From: JBGPTF01 sp041490445
GTDB taxonomy: Bacteria > Acidobacteriota > Terriglobia > Acidiferrales > UBA7541
Length of the DNA: 64,000 nucleotides
Reading direction: 5' to 3'
Assembly (NCBI GenBank): GCA_041490445.1
Contig: JBGPTF010000012.1
Coordinates: forward strand, 62,001-126,000
Each line of letters starts with the position of its first letter. Position 1 is the stretch's first letter. The translations under genes were made by a program, and so were the position numbers. This document shows, piece after piece, positions 35,960 to 46,438 of the stretch. The notes under the pieces are model-generated. The model ran no database searches. It saw only the letters and a list, made by a program, of their open reading frames with translations, and was not told the DNA's origin.

Positions 35960-38196
35960 GGTTTCTCGCTGGCCTCGTTACAGGAATTGAGCTTCGAACA
36001 GTAGCGTCCCAGGGTGCTACTCGTGAACAGATTGTCTTCGGACGAAAAGACCGCGCCCGGCGGCGCGTCGTAGCCGGGTTCGACGGCGGGCGCTCCCGGC
36101 GTAGCCTGCTCCGCGCCACCGGAAAGCAGGGCTGCTACCGACACGCCATACCCATTCACGTTCTGGCGAATCTCTTCGAAGGCTGCCTCCGGCGTGCGCT
36201 GGCGGAATGCTGTGCCCAGGCCGAGCTGCGCGAGCTGGTGCGAAAGGATTCGCAGCAGATCGAAATCGCTGCGCGGCCCTTGCGGATCGAGCGCCCGGTG
36301 CGTCCGCTGGATTTCGCCGGCAGTATTCGTCACCGTGCCGTCTTTTTCGTAGGCGGATGCGGCCGGCAGGACCACGTCGGCGCGCTGCGCGGTTTCTGTC
36401 GAGAAGAGGTCTTGCACGACGAGCAGCTCGAGTCCAGCGATCCGCTCGGGCGGAGAGATGCCAAACGTTCTTATCGGGTTCGCCCCGACGACGTACAGTG
36501 CTTTCAGTTTTCCTGCGGTAGCGGCAGCCATAATCTCTCGTGCCGTCATTCCGGGCTTTTCCGGAATGGACGCACCCCAGAGTTTGCCGAATCGCGCTCG
36601 CTCCGCGGCATTCGAGAGCGGCGCGTAGCCTGGCAGGCGGTCCGGGAGCAGCCCCATGTCGGCCGCGCCGCGCGAATTGACAAAATCGCCCAGCGCCATG
36701 TAGCGAGTCTGTCCGCTCAGCTTTGAACCAAAGGCGACAAGATCGCGAATCGCCGCTCCCGCGAGCTCCGCGCCGAAGAGGACCACGATGTCGGCCTCTT
36801 TTTCGAGGGCTGCTTTGCATTTCGCCAGGGATGCGGCAAGGCCGGCATCGAGCTTCTCCCGCCCGGTTGCGAGCCAGCGCACTGCGCGCGCCGCAGAGCC
36901 CGGCGGCAGTTCGACAAACTGCGCCGCTTGCCGCCGCAGCTTGATGGCTTTCTCGTTCAACAAATAAAGACGTGTGCCGTGATGGCGGACGGCGGCGCGG
37001 ATCTGCCACGCGACCAGCGGGTTCTGTTGCGTGGGGTCGTTGCCAATCAGCAGAATTGCGCCGGCGTTGTAAATGTCCGCCATGCGGGCTATGGCCTTCG
37101 GCGCATTGGGGCCGAGCGCCGCAGCCAGGCCCGCGTAGTCCGCCGTGCGGTGGTGGTCAATGTTGTTGGTGCCCAGCGTGGCGCGAGCCAGCCGGTTGAG
37201 AAGATAATTCTCCTCGTTCGAGGTGCGGTTCGACCCGATTACGCCGATCGCATCCGGGCCGTGTGTGTCGCGCACCTGCTTGAGCCGCCGCGCGATTTCT
37301 TCGAACGCATCTTCCCAGCTTGCCGGAGCGAGGTGGCCGTTGCGGCGAATCAGCGGCTGCTTGATCCGCTCCGGGTGCTGCGTGAAATCGAAGCCGAAGC
37401 GGCCCTTGCCGCAGAGAAACTCGCCGTTGATTCCGGAATGGTCGCGGTTGTTGGCCCGCAGGATTTCGTTGTTGCGCACGCTGAGCGTGGTCTTGCAGCC
37501 GTTCGAACAGTGCACGCAGGGCGTGCCCACGTACGTCATCTCCCACGGGCGTGTATGGTACCGATACGTGCCGCTGGTCAGCGCGCCGACGGGGCAAATA
37601 TCAATGCACATGCCGCATTCTTCGCAGGCAAGCTCTCCCGGCCGGTTGGGAAGGATAACGGACTGCACAGCGCGCGCGCCCACGCCCAGAGCCTTCACGT
37701 CCATGCCTTCGTCGCAGACGCGCACGCAGCGGAAGCAGAGGATGCAGCGCGGCGCGTCGTAAAATACCAGTGGCGACCATTTTTCCTCGGGGTAGTGGAG
37801 CTTCTCCTCGGCGAAGCGGCTGTGGTCGAGACCGTAGCGAAACGTCATGTCCTGCAACTCGCACTCGCCGCCCTTATCGCACACCGGGCAATCGAGCGGA
37901 TGATTCGTCAGCAGGAATTCGAGCATGTCTTTCCGCGCGGCGTGCACCTGCGGCGTGTTGGTGTGCACCACCATGCCTTCGACGGGCATGAGCGTGCACG
38001 CCGTTTGCAGTTTCGGCGCCTTCTCCACATCCACCAGGCACATCCGGCAAGCCGCCTGCAGGGTCAGCCCCGGGTAATAGCAGAAAGAAGGCACTTCGAT
38101 GCCCAGCCGCTTGGCCGCTTCGATCACGAGCGTTCCAGCCGGCACGGTGGTCTTGTGCCCATCGAGCGTGAATGTGATTTGTCTCTGTTCTGCCAT
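35917..38196 (-). CDS. nuoG: NADH-quinone oxidoreductase subunit G, locus 2
   Basis: NuoG (759 aa), the iron-sulfur/molybdopterin-fold subunit of the NADH arm. The N-terminus holds the 2Fe-2S loop (CYYPG...CRMC...C), the His-ligated cluster loop HPLDCPVCDKGGECELQD, and two 4Fe-4S motifs (CILCFRCVRVC and CEECGMCIDICPVG). A further C-x2-C-x3-C...C set (PCVHCSNGC ... FLCGKG) corresponds to the extra N7-type cluster seen in some bacteria. The rest is the molybdopterin-oxidoreductase fold. It is 6 bp after the fused nuoEF gene. Confidence 0.95.
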   Translation of the reverse strand: MAEQRQITFTLDGHKTTVPAGTLVIEAAKRLGIEVPSFCYYPGLTLQAACRMCLVDVEKAPKLQTACTLMPVEGMVVHTNTPQVHAARKDMLEFLLTNHPLDCPVCDKGGECELQDMTFRYGLDHSRFAEEKLHYPEEKWSPLVFYDAPRCILCFRCVRVCDEGMDVKALGVGARAVQSVILPNRPGELACEECGMCIDICPVGALTSGTYRYHTRPWEMTYVGTPCVHCSNGCKTTLSVRNNEILRANNRDHSGINGEFLCGKGRFGFDFTQHPERIKQPLIRRNGHLAPASWEDAFEEIARRLKQVRDTHGPDAIGVIGSNRTSNEENYLLNRLARATLGTNNIDHHRTADYAGLAAALGPNAPKAIARMADIYNAGAILLIGNDPTQQNPLVAWQIRAAVRHHGTRLYLLNEKAIKLRRQAAQFVELPPGSAARAVRWLATGREKLDAGLAASLAKCKAALEKEADIVVLFGAELAGAAIRDLVAFGSKLSGQTRYMALGDFVNSRGAADMGLLPDRLPGYAPLSNAAERARFGKLWGASIPEKPGMTAREIMAAATAGKLKALYVVGANPIRTFGISPPERIAGLELLVVQDLFSTETAQRADVVLPAASAYEKDGTVTNTAGEIQRTHRALDPQGPRSDFDLLRILSHQLAQLGLGTAFRQRTPEAAFEEIRQNVNGYGVSVAALLSGGAEQATPGAPAVEPGYDAPPGAVFSSEDNLFTSSTLGRYCSKLNSCNEASEKPWSSSPNIQSWWYR

Positions 38197-38202
38197 GTGC
38201 CT

Positions 38203-40017
<1,815 letters not shown>

Positions 40018-40040
40018 GATTGCCGGTCGTTCCTCAAGGG

Positions 40041-41237
40041 TCAGCGGTCCACCTCTCCGAGAACGATGTCAATGGTGCCGATGCAGGCGACGACGTCGGC
40101 GAGCAGGCGGCCTTCGACGAGCTTCGGCAGCGCCTGCAGATTGACGAACGAAGGCGCGCGCACCTTCACCCGTGCCGGTTTGGCCGTGCCGTCGCTGGCT
40201 ACAAAAACGCCGAGTTCCCCGCGCGGCGATTCAATCGTCTGGTACACCTCGCCCGGCGGCGGGGCGAAGCCTTCCGTAAAAATCTTGAAATGGTAGATCA
40301 GGCCCTCGATCGAGGTTTTCATCTCTTCGCGCGAGGGCGGCACAATGCCCGGGGCCTCGGTGCGGATCGGGCCTTCGGATGGAACTTTGTCCATCGCCTG
40401 GCGGACGATCTTCGCGCTCTGCCGCATCTCCTCGACACGCACGAGATACCGCGCGTAACAATCGCCGCCGCTCTGAACCGGCACGTCGAAATCGAATTCG
40501 TCATAGCTCGAATACGGGAAGGCCTTGCGTACGTCGTAGGCTACGCCGCTGCCGCGCAGAGACGGACCGGAAACGCCGAGGGCGATTGCATCCTCCGCCG
40601 AAATCGTGCCCACGCCCCGGGTGCGCGCAAGCCAGATGCGATTCTTGGTGAGCAGGTCCTCGTATTCCTGAATGCGCTCGGGGAAAATGTTCAGGAATCG
40701 CTCGACGCGCTCGAGCCAGCCCGGCGGCGGTTCGAGCGCCAGTCCGCCGATCCGGAAATAACTCGTCATCATTCGCTGGCCGGAGACGAATTCGAATATC
40801 TTCTGCAATTCCTCGCGCTCTCGAAAGCAATAGAGGAAAACGGAGAGTGCGCCGAGGTCGGCCGCGTGTGTGCCGACCCAGACCAGATGGGAGCTGATGC
40901 GCGTCAGTTCCGTGAGCAGCACGCGGACATACTGCGCGCGCCGGGGAACTTCGAGGCCGAGCAGTTTCTCAACCGCGAGGCAGTAGCCCAGGTTGTTCGA
41001 AAGCGGCGCAAGGTAATCAATCCGGTCGGTCAGCGGGATGACTTGCGAATATGTCTTCGCTTCGGCAGTCTTCTCGATCCCGGTGTGAAGATAGCCGATC
41101 ACCGGTTGAGCCTTGACCACCGTTTCGCCGTCCAGCTCGAGCAGAACGCGGAGCACGCCGTGCGTCGAAGGGTGCTGCGGCCCCATGTTCAGGATCATGG
41201 TCTTCGCGGATCCGACGGGCGTCTCGATGGTGGTCAT
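40041..41237 (-). CDS. nuoD: NADH-quinone oxidoreductase subunit D, locus 2
   Basis: NuoD (398 aa). The start ATG at 41237 overlaps the nuoC stop (ATGA). It shows MGPQHPSTHGVLRVLLELDGE, YLHTGIEKTAEAKTYSQVIPLTDRIDYL, SSHLVWVGTHAADLGAL and the end ASFVNLQALPKLVEGRLLADVVACIGTIDIVLGEVDR. Divergence from the locus 1 NuoD is substantial although all core motifs are kept. Confidence 0.96.
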   Translation of the reverse strand: MTTIETPVGSAKTMILNMGPQHPSTHGVLRVLLELDGETVVKAQPVIGYLHTGIEKTAEAKTYSQVIPLTDRIDYLAPLSNNLGYCLAVEKLLGLEVPRRAQYVRVLLTELTRISSHLVWVGTHAADLGALSVFLYCFREREELQKIFEFVSGQRMMTSYFRIGGLALEPPPGWLERVERFLNIFPERIQEYEDLLTKNRIWLARTRGVGTISAEDAIALGVSGPSLRGSGVAYDVRKAFPYSSYDEFDFDVPVQSGGDCYARYLVRVEEMRQSAKIVRQAMDKVPSEGPIRTEAPGIVPPSREEMKTSIEGLIYHFKIFTEGFAPPPGEVYQTIESPRGELGVFVASDGTAKPARVKVRAPSFVNLQALPKLVEGRLLADVVACIGTIDIVLGEVDR

Positions 41238-41713
41238 CGGTAGCCCTCGGTCGGATAGTCTTTGCGCAGGGGGTAACCCTCCCAGTCGTCCGGTAAGAGG
41301 ATGCGGCGCAGGTCCGGGTGCCCTTCGAAGCGGATCCCGAAAAGGTCGAAAGCCTCGCGCTCGTGCCAATTGGCGGTCGGCCAGACGGATGTTACGCTCG
41401 GAACCGCCGGGTCTATTCCCGAAAGCCGGACCTTGAGGCGCACGCGGTCCCGGCGCTCGAGCGAGGCAAGGTGATAATTCAGCTCGAAGCGCGGCTCGAG
41501 AGGGAAGTGGTCAACCGGCGTGATATCGGAAAGAAACGTGAAGCGCAGTTCCGGATCGCTGCGGAGAAATTCCGCGGCGCGCTGGAGGTGTTCCCTCGGG
41601 ATCACCAGGGTGAGTTCGTCTCGAAAGGAGATCACCTCCGCGACCGCTTGCGGATCCCACTCCTTCAGCTTGCGGACAGCCGCGTTGTTTTCGAGTTCTT
41701 GAGCGTCAGCCAT
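41234..41713 (-). CDS. nuoC: NADH-quinone oxidoreductase subunit C, locus 2
   Basis: NuoC (159 aa) with FTFLSDITPVDHFP, FELNYHLASLERRDRVRLKVRLSG and the signature SVWPTANWHEREAFDLFGIRFEGHPDLRRILLPDDWEGYPLRKDYPTEG. It lacks the long Ala/Pro-rich N-terminus of the locus 1 copy. It is 22 bp downstream of nuoA with no nuoB in between. Confidence 0.95.
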   Translation of the reverse strand: MADAQELENNAAVRKLKEWDPQAVAEVISFRDELTLVIPREHLQRAAEFLRSDPELRFTFLSDITPVDHFPLEPRFELNYHLASLERRDRVRLKVRLSGIDPAVPSVTSVWPTANWHEREAFDLFGIRFEGHPDLRRILLPDDWEGYPLRKDYPTEGYR

Positions 41714-41735
41714 GAAAATGGTCGAGGCAGGCTGC

Positions 41736-42107
41736 CTAGTGAGTCCAGTTCAACGCGCCCTTCTTCCACAAATAGATGTAGCCCGCCAACAGAATGAATA
41801 TGTACAAGAGCATTTCCACGAACCCGAACGTGTGCAGGTCGCGATAGATCAGCGCCCAGGGATAAAGAAAAATGGCTTCGATATCGAACAGGATGAACAG
41901 CATCGCGACCAGGTAGAACTGGACTGAAAACGGTTCCCGCGCGTCGCCCGTCGGCCGGATACCGCACTCATAGGGCTGCTCTTTCGCCCGCGTCGGCAGG
42001 TGGCGCCCGACCAGCGTTGAGACGAGGAGGATGGCACCGGAAAGCCCCATCGCGGCAAGGAGTTGAATCAACAGCGGGGCGTAGGAGTCGAGATAAGTTC
42101 CGCTCAT
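41736..42107 (-). CDS. nuoA: NADH-quinone oxidoreductase subunit A, locus 2
   Basis: NuoA (123 aa from ATG 42107), first gene of locus 2. Conserved core: EQPYECGIRPTGDAREPFSVQFYLVAMLFILFDIEAIFLYPWA, with the YECG cysteine and the FDIE pair. A longer open frame to 42236 is rejected because the promoter lies inside it. The start is 12 nt from the -10 box without a Shine-Dalgarno. Confidence 0.95.
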   Translation of the reverse strand: MSGTYLDSYAPLLIQLLAAMGLSGAILLVSTLVGRHLPTRAKEQPYECGIRPTGDAREPFSVQFYLVAMLFILFDIEAIFLYPWALIYRDLHTFGFVEMLLYIFILLAGYIYLWKKGALNWTH

Positions 42108-42119
42108 TTTTTCGCTGCT

Positions 42120-42149
42120 ATAATAGCGGCCCGAGAGCGTATCGGTCAA
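42120..42149 (-). promoter_or_regulatory. Promoter of complex I locus 2
   Basis: Minus strand: TTGACC (42144-42149), 18-bp spacer, TATTAT (42120-42125), within the palindrome GCTATTATAGC. The -10 ends 12 nt before the nuoA ATG, suggesting a leaderless or near-leaderless mRNA for the whole 13-kb operon. Confidence 0.65.
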
Positions 42150-42219
42150 ATGAACTCCGGCGCATTTCGATTTCGTGGTTTCGCGGTTGGTGCGGCCTGA
42201 AGCCGGGCCTGAGCTTCGA

Positions 42220-42822
42220 ATGAACATCGGATTCAATACCGAGGTGCGCGTGGATGCACAGACGTACCACGTGCAGACGGAAGTGCGCGGCCCCGTGCAT
42301 CCGTTGATTGAGACCGTGGTTTATTTGCAGGGACGCGTGCTGCACCGCCGGTCGCAAACCTACGAGGACCTTGCCCGGGTCCCCGGCTTCACCGAAGAAA
42401 GCCTTCGGAGCCGCTTGGAAGATCAGCATCGCGCCGTCATCGAAGAGCTGCGCGCCGGCGGCTTCGCGGCAAGCCCGCAAGAAACCAAAGCTGCCTCCCT
42501 TCCGCATCCGGGGATTCAGGTGCAGCTGCTGAATCCGGCATCCTGGGCATCCGCAGGGACAGCGACGCTCGACATCGAAGTCTCCTCTCTTCCGGCCCGG
42601 GAACCGCTGCGCGGGGCGGTGATCGAAGTGACACTTGGCGGGTTGCAGGGGCCCGTCCGCTTTGCGGGGAAGAGCGACGAGCGGGGTCGTGCCCAAATCA
42701 GCTTTCCGATGCCAGTTCTTGGCTCTGCTGGGTCTGAACTGGTGATCCGCGCGGCAACGGGCGCGGCCCACGACGAAATTCGCTACTCGCTCCGCGCGAG
42801 ATCAAGGACGCCCGCCGCATGA
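42220..42822 (+). CDS. Uncharacterised protein upstream of thiS
   Basis: A 200-aa soluble protein not recognised by me. The N-terminal about 80 residues (NIGFNTEVRVDAQTYHVQTEVRGPVHPLIETVVYLQGRVLHRR) look like a compact beta-rich domain. The C-terminal part has a beta-sandwich character (TLDIEVSSLPAREPLRGAVIEVTLGG ... ELVIRAAT). No signal peptide. The stop overlaps the thiS start (ATGA), so the two are translationally coupled. It is divergent from nuoA of locus 2. Confidence 0.75.
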   Translation: MNIGFNTEVRVDAQTYHVQTEVRGPVHPLIETVVYLQGRVLHRRSQTYEDLARVPGFTEESLRSRLEDQHRAVIEELRAGGFAASPQETKAASLPHPGIQVQLLNPASWASAGTATLDIEVSSLPAREPLRGAVIEVTLGGLQGPVRFAGKSDERGRAQISFPMPVLGSAGSELVIRAATGAAHDEIRYSLRARSRTPAA

Positions 42823-43028
42823 CCGCAATCCGCGCAACGATCAACGGGGAAGAGCGCGACGTGCCGGAGGGATTGAGCGTGGCGGATCTGCTCAGCCATC
42901 TCGGCATGAAGCTCGACCGCGTGGCCATCGAGCGAAATCTCGAAGTCCTGCCGCGGGCTCTCTGGAGGGACACCACCGTGGAGCAAGGTGACCGCTACGA
43001 GATTGTTCAGCTTGTGGGTGGTGGCTAG
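42819..43028 (+). CDS. thiS: ThiS-type sulfur carrier protein
   Basis: A 69-aa beta-grasp protein with INGEERDVPEGLSVADLLSHLGM and AIERNLEVLPR, ending in Gly-Gly-Gly as needed for C-terminal thiocarboxylate formation. ThiS donates sulfur for the thiazole of thiamine. It stands apart from thiF, thiG and thiH; only the unknown 200-aa gene is coupled to it, so a carrier role in another sulfur transfer pathway is possible. Confidence 0.85.
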   Translation: MTAIRATINGEERDVPEGLSVADLLSHLGMKLDRVAIERNLEVLPRALWRDTTVEQGDRYEIVQLVGGG

Positions 43029-43081
43029 TCCGGCCCTTCCCCGTGCGAGCGGCAAGGAGCCGCCGCGCCGGTCCGCTGCCA

Positions 43082-43097
43082 CGATGTAAAAACATCG
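43082..43097. repeat. Perfect short inverted repeat between thiS and ribA
   Basis: CGATGT-AAAA-ACATCG, a 6-bp perfect stem with a 4-nt loop, 53 bp after thiS. There is no T-run on either side, so it is not a standard intrinsic terminator. Confidence 0.4.
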
Positions 43098-43170
43098 AGC
43101 GGAGCCGAACCTTCACGCCTCACAATTCCACTTCCGCCGGAAAAAATGAAACGTCCTCGGCGTGCCCTGC

Positions 43171-43785
43171 TCATACGCCGGCGAGCAGGTGGCCGAGCTT
43201 GTCCCTCTTGGTCCGCAGATAGCGGCGCGAGTTGCGGCTCACGCGCGGCTGGCAGGGAATCCTCTTCACGACGCGGATGCCGGCGCGTTCGAGCTGGCGC
43301 ACTTTGTCGGGGTTGTTCGAAAGCAGGCGGACGCGGCGCACTCCGAGCAGCTTCAACGTCTCGGCGGAAAAACGATAGTCGCGCGCGTCGGCCGCAAAAC
43401 CGAGATTGCGATTGGCTTCGACGGTGTCCATGCCGCCGTCTTGCAGTTCGTAAGCCTTCAGCTTGTTCATGAGCCCGATGCCGCGGCCCTCCTGCGGCAG
43501 GTAGAGCAGCAGTCCGGCGGGGGCCTTCGCGATGGCGCGGAGAGAGTATTCAAGTTGCGCGCGGCAGTCGCACCGCTGGGAGGAGAGCACGTCGCCCGTA
43601 AGACATTGTGAGTGGATGCGGACCAGTGGGACGGCTCCGTTGCCGAGACGTCCGCGCTCGAGGACGACAGCCGTCTCCGAGGGATTGCGCCCTTGAACGC
43701 CCAGGAGCGTGAATTTGCCGAAGCGCGTGGGCAACTCCGCCCGCGCCACGATTCGCGCCCGCCCTGATGGTTTGCGCCGCTTCAT
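43171..43785 (-). CDS. ribA: GTP cyclohydrolase II
   Basis: RibA (204 aa) opens GTP to the first riboflavin precursor. Key motifs: VRIHSQCLTGDVLSSQRCDCRAQLEYSL with the three zinc-binding cysteines, YLPQEGRGIGLMNKLKAYELQD and LGVRRVRLLSNNPDKVRQLERAGI. It is a single-domain enzyme, not fused to RibB. The ATG at 43785 follows an extended -10 by 12 nt. The open frame continues far upstream across the neighbouring kinase gene, but only this part is RibA. Confidence 0.93.
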   Translation of the reverse strand: MKRRKPSGRARIVARAELPTRFGKFTLLGVQGRNPSETAVVLERGRLGNGAVPLVRIHSQCLTGDVLSSQRCDCRAQLEYSLRAIAKAPAGLLLYLPQEGRGIGLMNKLKAYELQDGGMDTVEANRNLGFAADARDYRFSAETLKLLGVRRVRLLSNNPDKVRQLERAGIRVVKRIPCQPRVSRNSRRYLRTKRDKLGHLLAGV

Positions 43786-43797
43786 CGGAAAGTCCGT

Positions 43798-43806
43798 AGT
43801 ATAGCA
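43798..43806 (-). promoter_or_regulatory. Extended -10 upstream of ribA
   Basis: Minus strand TGC-TATACT, ending 12 nt before the ribA ATG, no Shine-Dalgarno and no clear -35. Confidence 0.45.
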
Positions 43807-43884
43807 GCATCGCGCCGGAGGCTGCTTTACAAGGCCCTTCGCATTGGCTAACGTAGGCGCAGCCGTCGCGCGCTGCTTCCGGGG

Positions 43885-45207
43885 ATGAAGATGGACAGCA
43901 TGATGTCCGCCAAAGACCTGTTGTTCACGCTGATGCTGAAGGTGGGCTTCGCAGCCTCCGTGGCCGCGTTGTTGGTGCGCTTCGCGGCGTTTCGCCGGGT
44001 CTTGTTCACCGAGCAGCGCAATTCGGATCAGAAAGTGCAGCTTCTTCTCTTCCTGACGTCGTCGCTTTCGGCCGGTGTCCTGCTTCGTCTGGCCGGCTAT
44101 CGCTTCGCGGACCTGACCCTGGAGGGCTCCTTTCTGCTCGGATTGATCGGCGGCCGAGTCGTCGGCTTGCTGGGAGGCTCGATCATCAGCCTGCCCGCGT
44201 TCGTCCACCACGAATGGCTCGCCACGCCGGAGGCAGCCGCGGTCGGCCTGCTGGCCGGATTGATCCGCCAGGCGATCCCGAACAAGGAAGACGTCTGGCA
44301 TTTCGGACCGTTCCTCTTCCTGAACATCCCGCAATGGCTGGTGCGGCTGGTGCGCGAGCAGCAGGGAAATTGGGCGATGCTGCCGCTGGCCGCCACCGTC
44401 GTGTTTGAGCTTGGCCGTGTGGCCCTCGGCCGCGCGCTGTTTGGCCACGAGTGGCTTTTCTATCTGAACCCGTCCGGCTGGCCGATGCTCCTGCTGGTTG
44501 TGCTCTCGACGGTGATGGCCGTCGCGGTGCCCGTGAAGATCTGGAACAACACGCGCATCGAGATGAATCTCGAGCAGAATCAGCAGATGCTGCTCAAGGC
44601 GCGGATGGACGCGCTCACCAGCCAGATCAACCCGCACTTCCTGTTCAACACGCTGAACACCGTTTCGTCGCTCATCCGGTACGATCAGGACGCCGCGCGC
44701 GGGGTGGTCATCAAGCTCTCGAACATTTTGCGGCGGCTGCTGCGCAAACACGAGACGTTTGTGCCGCTGCGCGACGAGCTCGATTTCATCGACGACTATC
44801 TGGACATCGAAGTCGCCCGCTTCGGCCGCGAGAACCTGCAAATTCTCAAGGAGATTGACGAACAGACGCTGGACTCGTTCGTTCCGAGTATGCTGCTCCA
44901 GCCCATTATCGAGAACGCCATCAAGCACGGCCTCGCGCCGAAACTCGAGGGCGGCAGGATTCTGCTCCGAACGCGCCGCCAGGACGGGCGCCTGCGGATC
45001 GACGTCGAGGACAACGGGCTCGGCATTTCGCAAGAGCGCATGCCGCAGGTATACGTCGAAGGCATCGGCATCAGCAACGTCCACGAGCGCCTGCGCCTGC
45101 TGTACGGCGACGATTTCCGCATGGACATCCAGAGTCAGGAAGGGCAGGGTACGCAGATCCGAATCGAAATTCCTGAACTTGTCTCCACACTTCCCGTCGG
45201 AAGTTGA
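43885..45207 (+). CDS. LytS/YehU-type sensor histidine kinase
   Basis: A 440-aa membrane sensor. The N-terminal about 215 residues hold five to six helices in the 5TM-LYT arrangement (LLLFLTSSLSAGVLLRLAGY, GLIGGRVVGLLGGSIISLPAF). Residues from about 230 form a His_kinase domain with the phospho-accepting His in TSQINPHFLFNTLNTVSSLIRYD, followed by an ATPase domain: N-box IENAIKHGLAP, DNGLGIS and GIGISNVHERLRLLYG. Such kinases usually pair with a LytTR regulator; none is adjacent. It is divergent from ribA. Confidence 0.92.
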   Translation: MKMDSMMSAKDLLFTLMLKVGFAASVAALLVRFAAFRRVLFTEQRNSDQKVQLLLFLTSSLSAGVLLRLAGYRFADLTLEGSFLLGLIGGRVVGLLGGSIISLPAFVHHEWLATPEAAAVGLLAGLIRQAIPNKEDVWHFGPFLFLNIPQWLVRLVREQQGNWAMLPLAATVVFELGRVALGRALFGHEWLFYLNPSGWPMLLLVVLSTVMAVAVPVKIWNNTRIEMNLEQNQQMLLKARMDALTSQINPHFLFNTLNTVSSLIRYDQDAARGVVIKLSNILRRLLRKHETFVPLRDELDFIDDYLDIEVARFGRENLQILKEIDEQTLDSFVPSMLLQPIIENAIKHGLAPKLEGGRILLRTRRQDGRLRIDVEDNGLGISQERMPQVYVEGIGISNVHERLRLLYGDDFRMDIQSQEGQGTQIRIEIPELVSTLPVGS

Positions 45208-45336
45208 GCAAGAGGAAGATCGAAGCGCAGGGACAGCTATCCCCTCCGGGTACGTGACAAACCGCCCCGTTTGTCCGCCGCTGCGGCCGAGGCGCCTTCG
45301 GTTTTCTGCAGGGACAATTCCAATTGAAAGAGGGAG

Positions 45337-45368
45337 TTGACAATAGGCTGTATATTCTGTACATTCAG
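45337..45368 (+). promoter_or_regulatory. gbsR-like gene promoter with imperfect dyad
   Basis: TTGACA at 45337, 17-bp spacer, TACATT at 45360, 14 nt before the ATG. An imperfect dyad CTGTATATTC/GTACATTCAG (45348-45368) spans the spacer and -10, suggesting autoregulation by the encoded MarR-like protein. Confidence 0.6.
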
Positions 45369-45379
45369 TCAAGACAGAA

Positions 45380-45919
45380 ATGACAGACACGCGTAGCTCG
45401 ACACTTTCTCCGGTCGCCCAAAAGTTCATTCTCCACTGGGGTGAGATGGGCACACGCTGGGGCGTCAACCGGACGGTGGCCCAGGTCCATGCCCTCCTTT
45501 ATTTGTCCCCTCGCCCTTTGCACGCGGAAGAGATCGCCAAAACGCTCCGGGTGGCGCGCTCCAATGCCAGCACCAGCCTTCGGGAACTGCTCGGGTGGCG
45601 AATTGTCCACGCTGTCTCCGTGCTGGGCGATCGCCGCCAGCATTTCGAATCCATGAATGATCCCTGGGAAATGTTTCGAGTGATCTTGGAGGAACGAAAG
45701 CGCCGGGAGGTGGATCCGACTCTTGTTGTGGTCCGGGAATGCGCAGCACAACTCGCACAGAGTGGCGGCGACGCGTACCTGCGCGACAGGTTGAAAGAGA
45801 TGGAAGAGTTTCTTTCGACGACGATGTCGCTCTATGACGAATTGCAGCGGCTCCCGATGGGCCCGGCCCGCGGCCTGTTCAAGCTCCGGGGAAAAATGCG
45901 AAAACTGCTGAAGGGGTGA
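45380..45919 (+). CDS. GbsR/MarR-family transcriptional regulator
   Basis: A 179-aa winged-helix regulator: LHAEEIAKTLRVARSNASTSLRELLGWRIVHAV is the DNA-reading helix-turn-helix, followed by the wing (VLGDRRQHFES) and a C-terminal coiled dimer region (LKEMEEFLSTTMSLYDELQRL). It matches the GbsR branch of the MarR superfamily. Effector unknown. It probably controls itself and perhaps the small membrane protein and NmrA-like gene that follow. Confidence 0.88.
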   Translation: MTDTRSSTLSPVAQKFILHWGEMGTRWGVNRTVAQVHALLYLSPRPLHAEEIAKTLRVARSNASTSLRELLGWRIVHAVSVLGDRRQHFESMNDPWEMFRVILEERKRREVDPTLVVVRECAAQLAQSGGDAYLRDRLKEMEEFLSTTMSLYDELQRLPMGPARGLFKLRGKMRKLLKG

Positions 45920-45929
45920 GGACGGTAGT

Positions 45930-45961
45930 TATCCAGTGATGGAACACGGGTCCACTGGATA
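45930..45961. repeat. Perfect 9-bp inverted repeat downstream of the GbsR-like gene
   Basis: TATCCAGTG, 14 nt, CACTGGATA. No T-run follows. It could be an operator for the downstream genes or a stem-loop stabilising the regulator mRNA. Confidence 0.55.
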
Positions 45962-46040
45962 GTTGGTGTACGAGCCGCACGACTGTCGGGCATTTACAAT
46001 CGTGATCTAGATATGATTCTTCGCAAGAAGGGAGTCTGAG

Positions 46041-46406
46041 ATGAGCGCGTCTTCACCGTATCTTGTGGGAGTTGTTTTGGCGCTGGTAGCGTCTGGTGCA
46101 GCCGTCCTCTACCTGCGACGGCCTCTGCATGCCGTGCTTGTTGATCTTTGCGGGACGCCGGAGCGCGCACGTTTCTGGACGGCGTTCTCCAACGAAACGC
46201 TGATCTTAGTCCCGGTGGCATTCGCGCTAGGCTACGATCCAGAGTTTGGCCCAAAGAATGCCGTCTTGCAGGTGGGCGGACAACTCAAATTCGCGCTGCT
46301 CGGCGAAGCATTCATGCTGGTTGTCATCGGACTGGTCCTCAGCATTTTCATCTCCAAGGTCCGCCCAGCACCTCCTAAAGAAACTACCCACGGCACGGCG
46401 GCCTAA
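46041..46406 (+). CDS. Small membrane protein, unknown
   Basis: A 121-aa protein with about three helices (VGVVLALVASGAAVLYL near the start, ETLILVPVAFALGY, and KFALLGEAFMLVVIGLVLSIFI) and a basic cytoplasmic tail. A good Shine-Dalgarno (GGGAG, 6 nt) supports the ATG at 46041. It lies between the GbsR-like regulator and the NmrA-like gene, 32 bp before the latter. Not recognised as a known family. Confidence 0.75.
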   Translation: MSASSPYLVGVVLALVASGAAVLYLRRPLHAVLVDLCGTPERARFWTAFSNETLILVPVAFALGYDPEFGPKNAVLQVGGQLKFALLGEAFMLVVIGLVLSIFISKVRPAPPKETTHGTAA

Positions 46407-46438
46407 TCGAGGTAGGCGCTTTCTCCGGGAGGTGTTGC

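Noticed and set aside
43786..45468. Upstream continuation of the ribA frame to 45468
   Set aside because: Covers the LytS-type kinase on the other strand; RibA similarity begins only at 43785.
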